From assembly GCF_000585395.1 (NCBI RefSeq), contig NZ_KK073875.1, positions 5,508,274 through 5,572,273 of the forward strand: DNA of 64,000 nt. The letters are read 5' to 3'. Positions 24,068 to 32,557 of this stretch are shown piece after piece (the first letter of the stretch is position 1; the number at the start of each line of letters is the position of its first letter). The stretch is from Saccharibacillus sacchari DSM 19268 (GTDB taxonomy: Bacteria; Bacillota; Bacilli; Paenibacillales; Paenibacillaceae). Under the pieces are notes generated by a model. That model searched no databases. It saw only the letters and a program-made list of their open reading frames with translations, and was not told the origin of the DNA. The translations under genes and the position numbers were made by a program.

Positions 24068-24262
24068 TCAGCTGATTAGAAGTGCTTTCAGTTCGTCGAC
24101 CGCCTGCGCCGAATTCTCGATGTCTTCTTCGATCAGTGCTTTCAATTTCTCGTCCTGCACCAACCCCGACATCGCGACCGCCTTCGTCACGCATGACGTT
24201 TTGAGAATCAACAATTCGTGGATTTCGAGTTTCTCGTGCAGAGCCAATTCCTTCGTTGCCAT
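24068..24262 (-). CDS. Small spore coat protein, CotF N-terminal-like
   Basis: A 64-residue two-helix protein (LALHEKLEIHELLILKTSCVTKAVAMSGLVQ, LIEEDIENSAQAVDELKALL) corresponding to the N-terminal half of CotF. It forms a two-gene unit with the downstream 105-residue protein; together they would make one four-helix ferritin-like unit. GGAGG precedes the ATG. Confidence 0.78.
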   Translation of the reverse strand: MATKELALHEKLEIHELLILKTSCVTKAVAMSGLVQDEKLKALIEEDIENSAQAVDELKALLIS

Positions 24263-24480
24263 CTCGACGCACCTCCGAAAATGTTTTGAATGCCTGTTGT
24301 TTGTTCTCTGTTTTTGTACCCGCCTGATTGCAAAATAAACAAAAATAAAATTAAACTTTTCCAGTTCTGGTTTCCCGTTTGAAGAAGATCATTCTGGGAT
24401 AAATATAACGTTTATGCTTTCTTATGTTTGTTCAATGCGGACACTGACCTATTCAAACATTCTACTCTTGCAAGTATTCA

Positions 24481-24514
24481 AAAAAGAGGTTTCTCGATGA
24501 GAAACCTCTTTTCG
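24481..24514 (-). terminator. Terminator of the large SLH protein gene
   Basis: AAAAGAGGTTTCTC pairs with GAGAAACCTCTTTT around GAT and is followed by a T-run on the minus strand, 20 bp past the stop. Confidence 0.85.
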
Positions 24515-24532
24515 CTAAACAACTAACTTTCA

Positions 24533-27500
24533 TTAAATCAAATCAGACTTGCTCAGCAAATTTCGTATCATTACAGCAATTTCTGCCCGAGTAACATTGG
24601 CTTTTGGTGCCAACATTTTACCACTCCGACCTGTTACAATTTCGGCATTCAGAATGTCAACCACGCCATTCTTTGCCCATGCTGATACATTTTCTGCATC
24701 AGCGAAAGGAACAATAAGAACATCTGCATCGGTTGCCTGAAGCTTTCCTTTCAATCCGCTAAGTTGCATGGCTCGAGCGATAATTTGCATGGCCTGCTCT
24801 CGAGTAATCTTATCCTGCGGACGGAAAGTTCCATCTTCAAACCCGCTAATAAGACCAAATTCGAAAGCAGTCAAGATCGAAGCGTTATACCAGTCGTTTT
24901 CCTGAATATCCTTGAACGGCGCTTTGCCTTCTTGTAGCTTAAGCCCCAGTCCACGTACCATAATCTCCGCGAATTCCGCACGCGTCATGTCTTGAGCCGG
25001 GCGGAACGTACCGTCTTCAAATCCATTCACAACCATTCGGGAACCCATGTCGTTGACCGCTTCCTCCGCCCAATGATTTGCGGCATCAGTAAATTGCAAT
25101 GGATGCCAAACGACCGAGTACGTGCTGTTCGTCAAGCTGTTGATTTCGGCATAGAATTTTCCGTCAATCCGCACAACCTTTGTAGGTACATGGCGTACGG
25201 TTCCGTCAGGATCAATGACAACTCCTGTCGTAATACGGCTTGGATCTACTCCGTCCGGAATCGCAATGGTACGTTTTACATATGCATTGAATCGTTCAAC
25301 GTCAATCGTACGATCTCCATAGGTTGCACGGACAGTAAATTCGATTGCCGGTGCAACGAGGTCAAAGCTCCCTTTCTTGCCGGATTGCTCGACAAGTTGC
25401 ATCGTATCGACTTTTGGCGTTGCGATTTCGATCTTGATTTTAATATCCTGCAGCTCTACGTTTTGGCCTATTTGAGCAGATATCGAATCCATATTGATCT
25501 GCCGTGCCGGTAACGTGTAAGCGGCACGCTCAGTCCGGAGCTCGACCACAGCCTGCGTGCTCTGCATGTTCTTAATCATTCGGCCGTTTAATTCACCAAT
25601 GACCACATCAGATGTGGCAGTGATCGGAATGGTAATTAAAGCTTCATTCCCTTCAGCGGCAAGACGCTGCTGAAGTTTTTGCTCGTCTACGGTAATTGTT
25701 GTAACGGATTGACCGTTACGTTCCGACTTTGCTGCTACACCTGCATTCTCTATCTTACCATTCACCAGAACCTCAACACCTGTAGTTGTTGAGGTTTGAG
25801 GAACTGGTGTTTGTGGCATTTGAGTTTGTGGTGTCGAGGTTTGCGGCAATGGTGTTTGTGGTGTCGGGGTTTGCGGCGACGGTATTTGCGGCGACGGAGC
25901 CGCGATCGTATAAGAAGCCCTGAATATCGAGCTGGTTAACATGTCATTTTTAACAGCTACAGCTTTAAGGGTCATTGCAGCACTTACAGTAATAGGCGTG
26001 CTATAAATCGGGCTGTTTGCTGTCGGCGTGCTTCCATCCAACGTATAATGAATAACTGCTCCATTGGTCAGGCTAGTCAAACTCACTTGAGTTCCTGCTG
26101 TCACAGAACCACCACCCGGACTAGCAAATGGAGCCGCTACCTGTCCCTGAGCGGTTACGACTTGCGTCACTGTGAACACTTCGTTAGCCAGGTTGTCTGC
26201 CGTAACGGTTACCGTGGCCGTATATATCCCGACCGTCAGTCCGTCTTTGGCCTTGACCGTGAACGTCGCCGACGGCGTCGTACTGTTCAGCGTTGTCGCC
26301 GACAGCGGCGACAATTCGAAAGCCGAGGCCTGTACCCCGTTCAGGTTGGCGGCTACGTTTGAAAGGGTGCCTGTACCCGTTCGGTTCACCGTAATGATGT
26401 TCGTATCCTGCGTGCCGGATGCATAACCTTCCGTCACCGCATCCAGCGTCTGATCGTCGATTATGCTGATCGTGTACGTTGGTGACGCTGTTACGGCCTG
26501 CGTTACCGTGAAGACTTCATCAGCCAGATTATCTGCCGTAACCGTTACCGTTGCCGTGTACGTCCCGGCTGTCAGCCCGTTTTTGGCTTTGACGGTGAAC
26601 GTCGCAGATGGCATCGTGTTGTTCAGTGTGGTTGCCGACAACGGCGACAGTTCGAACGCCGAAGCCTGGGCGCCGCTTAGATTGGCGGCTACGTTTAAAA
26701 GAGTACCTGTACCCGTTCGGTTTACTGTAATGGTGTTCGTATCCTGCATGCCGGATGCGTATCCTTCCGTCACCGCATCCAACGTCTGATCATCGATCGC
26801 GCTGATCGTGTACGTGGGTGCCTCTGTTACGACCTGCGCTACCGTGAAGACTTCATCAGCCAGATTATCTGCCGTAACCGTTACCGTTGCCGTGTACGTC
26901 CCGACAGCCAGACCATCTTTGGCTTTGACGGTGAACGTCGCAGATGGCATCGTGTTGTTTAGTGTCGTTACCGACAGCGGCGACAACTCGAACGCCGAAG
27001 CCTGTACGCCGCTCAAATTAGCAGCTACGTTCGAAAGAGTGCCCGTACCCGTGCGATTCACTGCGACAGTATTTGTATCCTGCGTACCGGATACGTATCC
27101 TTCCGTCACCGCATCCAGCGTCTGATCATCGATCGCGCTAATCGTGTACGTCGGTGCAGCCGTCACGACCTGCGTCACTGTAAAGACTTCATCAGTCATG
27201 TTAGTGGCCGAAACAGTCACGGTTGCCGTGTACGTCCCGACAGCCAGACCATCTTTGGCTTTGACCGTAAACGTGGCCGACGGCGTGGCAGCGTCCAGCG
27301 TCGTCGCCGACAGTGTCGACAATTCGAACGCCGAAGCCTGCACGCCGCTCAGGTTGGCCGCTACGTTCGAAAGTGTGCCTGTACCCGTTCGGTTCACCGT
27401 AATGGTGTTCGTATCCTGCGTGCCGGATGCATAACCTTCCGTCACCGCATCCAGCGTCTGATCATCGATTACGCTAATCGTGTACGTCGGCGCTTCCGTT

Positions 27501-28141
27501 GCATTACGGAAATTTATCGCGTTGATATTATCCACACCAATCGCATACACTCCAACAGAATCAGGCGGAGCTAAAACTCGAAAACCATCAACTCCTTGGA
27601 AAGCAGGTACTCCACTGACATTGAAGCTAACCAAGCCTTCGCCAGGAGGTAGATACGAAGCGGGATAAACTAATTTAGTAAGCGTGGCTCCCGCTACAGG
27701 AAGTCCTCCTTTGTAACCAAGAAGCTCAACGTTTTTTGCTCCCTCATTGACTCCGCTATCAAAAGTAATATCCACAGAATTGAGATCGAATAAAGTTCCG
27801 TCATTCGGAGACAATTGAATTGCAGTTACTTCGATCAATCCTCTATTGGAGGCTCCGTAGGCAAGTACTGTTTGTCCTGTGAAGGCTTCTACGTTTACAG
27901 CTGCGTCCAATGCATCATTATCCGCAAACATGCGAAAATCCCAACCGGAATTCACGATATTCGGTACGACATAGCCGTCAGGTTCACTTGCATCTACATT
28001 GTTGGCAGGATAATCATCAGTATTACCAAAATCAGTGATGCCGCTAACCGGTTGTGCCGCATATGCAGATGACGTGAACAAACTAAGCTGAACAGGCATG
28101 AATAATGCCAATGCTAAAAGAACAACCAAAGCCTTTTTCAT
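24533..28141 (-). CDS. Large SLH-anchored repeat surface protein
   Basis: A 1202-residue secreted protein held to the cell wall. Residues 1-28 are a signal peptide ending SSAYA. Residues about 29-216 form a beta-rich domain (NVEAFTGQTVLAYGASNRG). Residues about 217-664 are four 112-residue repeats, each YTIS.IDDQTLDAVTEGY to EVFTV.Q.VT. Residues 668-745 resemble a chitobiase C-terminal domain (IHYTLDGSTPTANSPIYSTP). A Pro/Gln/Thr linker (about 760-800) leads to a domain of unknown type, then three SLH domains (FTDAANHWAEEAVNDM, FEDGTFRPAQDMTRAEF; PFKDIQENDWYNAS; the third more divergent) to the C-terminus. AGGAGG precedes the ATG. Role probably structural or carbohydrate-binding; no catalytic domain was recognised. 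Confidence 0.9.
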   Translation of the reverse strand: MKKALVVLLALALFMPVQLSLFTSSAYAAQPVSGITDFGNTDDYPANNVDASEPDGYVVPNIVNSGWDFRMFADNDALDAAVNVEAFTGQTVLAYGASNRGLIEVTAIQLSPNDGTLFDLNSVDITFDSGVNEGAKNVELLGYKGGLPVAGATLTKLVYPASYLPPGEGLVSFNVSGVPAFQGVDGFRVLAPPDSVGVYAIGVDNINAINFRNATEAPTYTISVIDDQTLDAVTEGYASGTQDTNTITVNRTGTGTLSNVAANLSGVQASAFELSTLSATTLDAATPSATFTVKAKDGLAVGTYTATVTVSATNMTDEVFTVTQVVTAAPTYTISAIDDQTLDAVTEGYVSGTQDTNTVAVNRTGTGTLSNVAANLSGVQASAFELSPLSVTTLNNTMPSATFTVKAKDGLAVGTYTATVTVTADNLADEVFTVAQVVTEAPTYTISAIDDQTLDAVTEGYASGMQDTNTITVNRTGTGTLLNVAANLSGAQASAFELSPLSATTLNNTMPSATFTVKAKNGLTAGTYTATVTVTADNLADEVFTVTQAVTASPTYTISIIDDQTLDAVTEGYASGTQDTNIITVNRTGTGTLSNVAANLNGVQASAFELSPLSATTLNSTTPSATFTVKAKDGLTVGIYTATVTVTADNLANEVFTVTQVVTAQGQVAAPFASPGGGSVTAGTQVSLTSLTNGAVIHYTLDGSTPTANSPIYSTPITVSAAMTLKAVAVKNDMLTSSIFRASYTIAAPSPQIPSPQTPTPQTPLPQTSTPQTQMPQTPVPQTSTTTGVEVLVNGKIENAGVAAKSERNGQSVTTITVDEQKLQQRLAAEGNEALITIPITATSDVVIGELNGRMIKNMQSTQAVVELRTERAAYTLPARQINMDSISAQIGQNVELQDIKIKIEIATPKVDTMQLVEQSGKKGSFDLVAPAIEFTVRATYGDRTIDVERFNAYVKRTIAIPDGVDPSRITTGVVIDPDGTVRHVPTKVVRIDGKFYAEINSLTNSTYSVVWHPLQFTDAANHWAEEAVNDMGSRMVVNGFEDGTFRPAQDMTRAEFAEIMVRGLGLKLQEGKAPFKDIQENDWYNASILTAFEFGLISGFEDGTFRPQDKITREQAMQIIARAMQLSGLKGKLQATDADVLIVPFADAENVSAWAKNGVVDILNAEIVTGRSGKMLAPKANVTRAEIAVMIRNLLSKSDLI
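26149..27492 (-). repeat. Four tandem 336-bp coding repeats
   Basis: The anchor ATCGTGTACGT recurs at 27477, 27141, 26805 and 26469, exactly 336 bp apart, with high nucleotide identity between units. Each unit encodes one 112-residue domain of the SLH protein. Confidence 0.9.
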
Positions 28142-28399
28142 ACATTCCTCCTATATACCTAAAATGAATTCTTTATTGTCTATTTGTTTATCGTCTAGCG
28201 TTTCAACTATCTTTAGCAAATTCTTGTTTTATCACGATACAGCATTAATTTATTAAATGAAGCACTGCTCTTTCATATTAAAGTACATCTTTGAAAATTC
28301 TATACATATTCTTTCTCAAATTATTCACATTAGTCCACTACTTTAAAAATATCACCATTCATCGAAGCCGTTCTTCTTCACTCCATAAAATCCGGAAAC

Positions 28400-28430
28400 T
28401 AAAAAAAGCTGTCGAAAGTTTCTCGACAGC
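28400..28430 (-). terminator. Terminator of the sugar ABC operon
   Basis: GCTGTCGA (28408-28415) pairs with TCGACAGC (28423-28430), followed on the minus strand by TTTTTTT. The nested-hairpin repeat copy C lies between it and the last gene. Confidence 0.8.
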
Positions 28431-28476
28431 CTTCCTCCTCAGCTTAAAAGTGAAAAGAACCTTGCTCTTAATTTTG

Positions 28477-28645
28477 TATTCCCTTGAAAAACATAGGAAG
28501 GGAGGTGTGGAGTCGTGTAGGAGCGAAGCGTTCGCCTTTGAAAATGGGAAAACCCCTTATTAGAGTTCAATCAAAGTTTCCCATTTTCAACACGCGACCG
28601 AAACGACTCCACTCCGCACGCCCGCCCATGATTTCCCAAGGGACG
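28477..28645 (-). repeat. Nested-hairpin repeat, copy C
   Basis: The outer arms pair GGAGTCGT (28509-28516) with ACGACTCC (28603-28610); the inner arms pair AAAATGGGAAA with TTTCCCATTTT. The conserved segments GTGTAGGAGCGAAGCG, TTCGCCTTTGAA and CAACACGCGACCGAAA are nearly identical to copy B, while both pairs of arms differ in sequence. Confidence 0.85.
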
Positions 28646-28659
28646 CGACTTTAAAAGTT

Positions 28660-29484
28660 TTATTTTACCGACCCGACCATTCCAGCAACAAAGTGCTTCT
28701 GCATCAAGAAGAACACCAGTGCCGTCGGAACCGTCGAGATGACGATCGCCATCATAATCATGCCGTAGTCCGGCGCGTAGCCCGAACCCAGGTTCGAGAT
28801 CAACAGCGGAATCGTCTGGTTCTCAGGCGATTGCAGAATAACGAGCGGCCACATGTAGTTGTTCCAGCTCGACATGAACGTGATGATCGCGGCTGCCGCG
28901 TACGTCGTTTTCATCGTCGGCAGATAAATGCGGAAGAACAATCCCAGCTCCGACAATCCGTCCATCCGGCCTGCTTCCAGCAGTTCGCGCGGGAACATCT
29001 TGGTACTTTGCCGGAAGAAGAAGATCAGGAACGCCGTGGTGAACGTCGGGATGACGACCGCCGCAGGCGTATCGATCCCGAACGTCGGGAAGAAATTCGT
29101 GATTTTACCGAACATCCGGTACAGCGGTACCATCAAGGCTGCGAACGGAATCATCATCGACAGCAGCAGGATCGAGAAGACGATGTCTTTCGCTTTGCTG
29201 CGATAGATTTCGAAGCCGTAACCGGCCAGCGACGCGATCAGCATCGCCAGAATCGTCGTCGTGATCGAGATCTTGGCCGAGTTGCCCATGGCATTCCAGA
29301 TATCGACGCTGGCGGTCAAGTTGCGCAGGTTATCGAGCAGATGCGAACCCGGAATCAGACGCCCTTGCGTAACGTCGACCGATTTGTTCGTGGCGCTGAC
29401 GATCATCCAGAAGAACGGGAAGATCGACACGAACGCCGCGAGGCTGAGGAACAGATACATGGAGGCTCTTTTCGCCTTAAGCAT
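28660..29484 (-). CDS. Carbohydrate ABC transporter permease (MalG/GanQ type)
   Basis: A 274-residue permease with six hydrophobic helices. The EAA-loop region reads LLEAGRMDGLSELGLFFRIYLPTMK, and the C-terminus ends MQKHFVAGMVGSVK as in carbohydrate-uptake-1 family subunits. The start ATG at 29484 follows AGGTGA by five bases; an upstream in-frame GTG at 29493 is less likely. It overlaps the end of the partner permease gene. Confidence 0.92.
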   Translation of the reverse strand: MLKAKRASMYLFLSLAAFVSIFPFFWMIVSATNKSVDVTQGRLIPGSHLLDNLRNLTASVDIWNAMGNSAKISITTTILAMLIASLAGYGFEIYRSKAKDIVFSILLLSMMIPFAALMVPLYRMFGKITNFFPTFGIDTPAAVVIPTFTTAFLIFFFRQSTKMFPRELLEAGRMDGLSELGLFFRIYLPTMKTTYAAAAIITFMSSWNNYMWPLVILQSPENQTIPLLISNLGSGYAPDYGMIMMAIVISTVPTALVFFLMQKHFVAGMVGSVK

Positions 29485-30412
29485 TTCGATCACCTGCCAC
29501 TTTGAATTGGATGAACGACAGAATAATAATCATGATTACGATGGAATACGACACGGTTGCCGCATAGCCGAAGTCGGCCGAATATTCGAACGACAGATTG
29601 TAGATGTACTGCGAAATGGTGGTCGTCGCGTTACCCGGACCGCCCTTCGTGATGTTCATGACTTCGTCGAACAACTGGAGCGTACCGATCGTGGACGTGA
29701 TCGACGTGAACAGGATGATCGGTTTCAACAACGGAATCGTAATGCTGAAGAACTGGCGAATCGCCGAAGCACCATCGATCCGGGCTGCTTCATAGATCGA
29801 CTGGTCGATATTTTGCAGACCCGACAGATAGAAGATCATGTTGTAACCCGTCCAGCGCCACGTGATCGCGATAATGATCGTGACTTTCGCCCAGAACGGA
29901 TCGGAGATCCACTGAATCGGCGCGTTGATGATATGAATATTCATCAGCATGGAGTTGACCAGACCGTCCGGCGCGAACAGGTACTTGAAGACGATCGAGT
30001 ACGCAACGAGCGACGTGATCGCCGGCAGGAAGATCGCGGTCCGGAAAAATCCTTTGAACTTCAGATTCCGGTCGTTCAGCAGTACCGAGAAGAACATCGC
30101 CAGGATGATCATGATCGGAACTTGGAACAGCAGATAGATAAAGGTGTTGGTAACGGCGGTCAGGAACATTTTATCCGTAAACAGCCGCTGGTAGTTACCG
30201 AGGCCGTTAAATTTCATATTGATACCCGTTCCCGTCTGGAACGACAGGATCAAGGCCTGGATCATCGGATAGAAGTAAAAGGCAGCGATCAGGATTACGG
30301 CTGCGGCCACGAAGAGCCAGCCGACCAGTCCGCTCTTGAAACGACGACTGCGGCTTGATTGAAACGTATTGCTGTTTTTGCCCGGACCGGCTGCGGTATT
30401 TGCGGTCTTCAT
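29477..30412 (-). CDS. Carbohydrate ABC transporter permease (MalF/GanP type)
   Basis: A 311-residue permease with a basic N-terminus and six helices; the EAA loop reads YEAARIDGASAIRQFFSITIPLLKPI. It forms the membrane channel with the MalG-type protein. AGGAGG is eight bases before the ATG. It is separated from the upstream binding-protein gene by 295 bp holding a long hairpin. No dedicated ATPase is present; a shared MsmK-type ATPase elsewhere is usual for this class. Confidence 0.92.
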   Translation of the reverse strand: MKTANTAAGPGKNSNTFQSSRSRRFKSGLVGWLFVAAAVILIAAFYFYPMIQALILSFQTGTGINMKFNGLGNYQRLFTDKMFLTAVTNTFIYLLFQVPIMIILAMFFSVLLNDRNLKFKGFFRTAIFLPAITSLVAYSIVFKYLFAPDGLVNSMLMNIHIINAPIQWISDPFWAKVTIIIAITWRWTGYNMIFYLSGLQNIDQSIYEAARIDGASAIRQFFSITIPLLKPIILFTSITSTIGTLQLFDEVMNITKGGPGNATTTISQYIYNLSFEYSADFGYAATVSYSIVIMIIILSFIQFKVAGDRNA

Positions 30413-30460
30413 CCGGCATTCCTCCTTGAAGTTGACATAACAAGATATGGCGGAAGAAGC

Positions 30461-30516
30461 CCCCGCGCTCGCGTTATGTATTCAAACCCGGCTTGAATAC
30501 ATAACGCGCAGGCGGG
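30461..30516 (-). other. Long hairpin between binding-protein and permease genes
   Basis: CGCGTTATGTATTCAA (30470-30485) pairs perfectly with TTGAATACATAACGCG (30491-30506) around a 5-base loop; CCCGC/GCGGG extends the stem with small bulges. No T-run follows. Such hairpins stabilise the upstream mRNA, giving more binding protein than permease. Confidence 0.8.
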
Positions 30517-30707
30517 AGTTCGCCGCTTGCTTTGGATTGCATGAGAGTAAGTTCCGATAAGAAAGGCCCGGCAAAATTCCGTGTCCTCGAAGGGGTGGGA
30601 ACGAAATAGCGAAAGTCTGCCGGGCGCCGAAACCGATAAGGGAGAGACGCGGCGCATCGCGCTCAAGCGTTGCGTTCGCGTTCTCCTTAACGCCTGCCTG
30701 TTCTTTC

Positions 30708-32024
30708 TTATTTCAGTTGGGCTTCAGCCTGTGCTTGCGTATCGTTCATGACCGCGTCCACGTCTTTGCTTCCGTTCAGGTAGTTCTGAACTTCCGCGGA
30801 CAGGATGTCTTCGATTGCGTAAGTGTGCAGACCGAAGTTGACTTTAGGAACTTCCGTTGTCCATTTCGCGAAGTCGGAGTAGATCTTTTGACCGCCGAAG
30901 AACTCGTCAGGCTGCTCGTAAGCTTCGCCGCCGGAAGCTGCTTTAAGCGTGCCCAGTACGCCGATTTTGCTGAGCAAGTCTTGATACAGTTCGGCATCCG
31001 AACCGAAAGTCGCTGCCATGAAGTCGGCTGCCGCTTCTTGACCGTCGACGTTCATCACGTACCACGAGCTGCCGCCGGAGTTGGACGCGTTGATGGAATT
31101 CGCCGTGTCTTTCAGGCGAGGAATCGGAACGACTGCCCATTTGCCGGATTGCGAAGCTTCGGCTTTGACCGAAGGCGTGATCCAGTTGCCTGTAGGAACG
31201 GAAGCCACGTCGCCGCTGTTGAATGCTGCCACGAATTGGCTCCAGTCGGAATTCAGCTTCACGATGTCTGCGTCGAACATTGCTTTGTAGGTTTCAAGCG
31301 CTTCTTTGAAAGCCGCGTTGCCTGCGATGTTCGGAGTCACGCCGTCTTCTTTCAGGTACCACGAACCGGCCGATTGCAGCATCACGCGCAGCGTGCCGAG
31401 ATCGTTCGGATCTTGTGTCAGCATCGCTTTGCCTGTTGCTTCTTTGACTTTTTTACCGATTTCGATGAATTGATCCCAATCGATGTTCGTTACGTCTTCA
31501 ACCGTGTAACCGGCTTGTTCCAGGTAGTCGGTGCGTACATAGAAGCCGGTTACGCCGGAGTCGAACGGAATGCCGTATTGTTTGCCGTCAAAGCTTGTCG
31601 GGCCTGCTTTGTAGTCGGCGAAGTCTTCGGCTTTGATCTTGTCGGACATATCGCGGAAAGCATCCGGATACGATTGCAGGAAGTTCTGCGCGCGGTAGTC
31701 TTCGATCAAGACAACGTTAGGCAGACCTTTTGTCGTGCCGGAGTTCAGGCCGGTGTTCAGCTTTTGAACGATGTCCGCCTGCGCGTTCTCGACGATGTTA
31801 ATCGTCACGTCCGGGTGGTCTTTCGCATATTTTTCTTTGGCCAGGTTCAGTGCCGCGATGTTGAAGTTCGGGTCCCAAGCCCAAATGGTGATTTCTTTTT
31901 TCTCCGTGTCGCCGCTTCCTCCGCTGCTAGCTGTCGTAGCGTCGCCGCCTCCGCCGCCCGAGCAAGCCGAAAGCATCAATGCGGATGCCGCCAGAGGCAG
32001 CAAAATCTTTTTCCAATTTTTCAT
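30708..32024 (-). CDS. Sugar ABC transporter substrate-binding lipoprotein
   Basis: A 438-residue extracellular lipoprotein: signal peptide ending LMLSACSGGGGG with the lipidated Cys, then a family-1 (MalE-like) binding fold (ITIWAWDPNFNIAALNLAKEKYAKDHPDV, FDGKQYGIPFDSGVTGFYVRTDYLEQAG, AVVPIPRLKDTANSINASNSGGSSWYV). It delivers a sugar of unknown identity to the two permeases. GGGGAGATGAG precedes the ATG. A cre-like site lies at 32086-32101. The upstream YesM/YesN genes probably activate it in response to the same sugar. Confidence 0.92.
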   Translation of the reverse strand: MKNWKKILLPLAASALMLSACSGGGGGDATTASSGGSGDTEKKEITIWAWDPNFNIAALNLAKEKYAKDHPDVTINIVENAQADIVQKLNTGLNSGTTKGLPNVVLIEDYRAQNFLQSYPDAFRDMSDKIKAEDFADYKAGPTSFDGKQYGIPFDSGVTGFYVRTDYLEQAGYTVEDVTNIDWDQFIEIGKKVKEATGKAMLTQDPNDLGTLRVMLQSAGSWYLKEDGVTPNIAGNAAFKEALETYKAMFDADIVKLNSDWSQFVAAFNSGDVASVPTGNWITPSVKAEASQSGKWAVVPIPRLKDTANSINASNSGGSSWYVMNVDGQEAAADFMAATFGSDAELYQDLLSKIGVLGTLKAASGGEAYEQPDEFFGGQKIYSDFAKWTTEVPKVNFGLHTYAIEDILSAEVQNYLNGSKDVDAVMNDTQAQAEAQLK

Positions 32025-32085
32025 CTTTTTCTCATCTCCCCGTAGGTGATAGTGATATGACCCTCTTAATCTGTGAAAATCGATG

Positions 32086-32101
32086 ATGTAAGCGGTTGCT
32101 T
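32086..32101. promoter_or_regulatory. Cre-like site upstream of the sugar-binding protein
   Basis: ATGTAAGCGGTTGCTT matches the CcpA consensus WTGNNARCGNWWWCAW except near its 3' end. It lies 60 bp before the start codon. Confidence 0.5.
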
Positions 32102-32286
32102 TACGAGAATAATCTTAGCATCGAAAAGCAGGGTCCGGTTAGGAATATCTTTGCACGGAATAGGGAAATCATTGTGTGTCCCTAAAAATGATAGCGTTAT
32201 CATCGGTAAAAAATTTAGGTTTACGTAAAATTTAAAGTTTTGCTCTGTTGCTGATTTGTTTCATGATCATGTCGCAAAATCAGAAA

Positions 32287-32555
32287 AAGAGAGCATAAGC
32301 TCTCTTCGGGCTGTCGAGAAAGTGGCTTCGGCGCGAGAAGCGAGAAGACTGCGAAAGAAATTCGTTCAATCCGCTGTCTCACTTGGAAAACTAGAATTAA
32401 ATTTGATAGGGGTTTTCCAAGTTCAAAGGCGTCAACATATCGCTGAATGTTACCGCAGGCTTTCTTCGAAATCCTGTATTTCACTGAATTTCTCTCTCCG
32501 TCTTCTCGCTACGTTGGACTTTCTCAAATACGTAGAAGAGAGCATAGGCTCTCTT
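32287..32555 (+). repeat. Compound nested-hairpin repeat, copy D
   Basis: A core (32361-32433) with TTCGTTCAA..CGCTGTCTCACT, an inner stem GGAAAAC / GTTTTCC and AGTTCAAAGGCG matches copy A. It is framed by further inverted segments (GCGAGAAGAC / GTCTTCTCGC; GAGAAAGT / ACTTTCTC) and, at both ends, by GAGAGCATA.GCTCTC hairpins. The right end touches the kinase stop codon. Confidence 0.75.
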
Positions 32556-32557
32556 TT

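Larger units (their letters stand above)
28142..28659. other. 518-bp non-coding stretch upstream of the SLH gene
   Basis: Bases 28142-28399 are A/T-rich leader and promoter region of the SLH gene with no clear promoter match. A terminator lies at 28400-28430 and a nested-hairpin repeat at 28477-28645. No coding sequence is seen. Confidence 0.6.
32025..32557. other. 533-bp non-coding stretch between binding-protein and kinase genes
   Basis: Bases 32025-32220 hold the leader and probable regulatory region of the binding-protein gene, including a cre-like site. Bases 32287-32555 are a compound inverted repeat. No open frame with a ribosome site is seen. Confidence 0.6.

Noticed and set aside
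26172-27434. Repeated open frames on the plus strand in the SLH gene
   Set aside because: They recur only because the underlying 336-bp coding repeat recurs; the minus-strand frame has the signal peptide and SLH domains.
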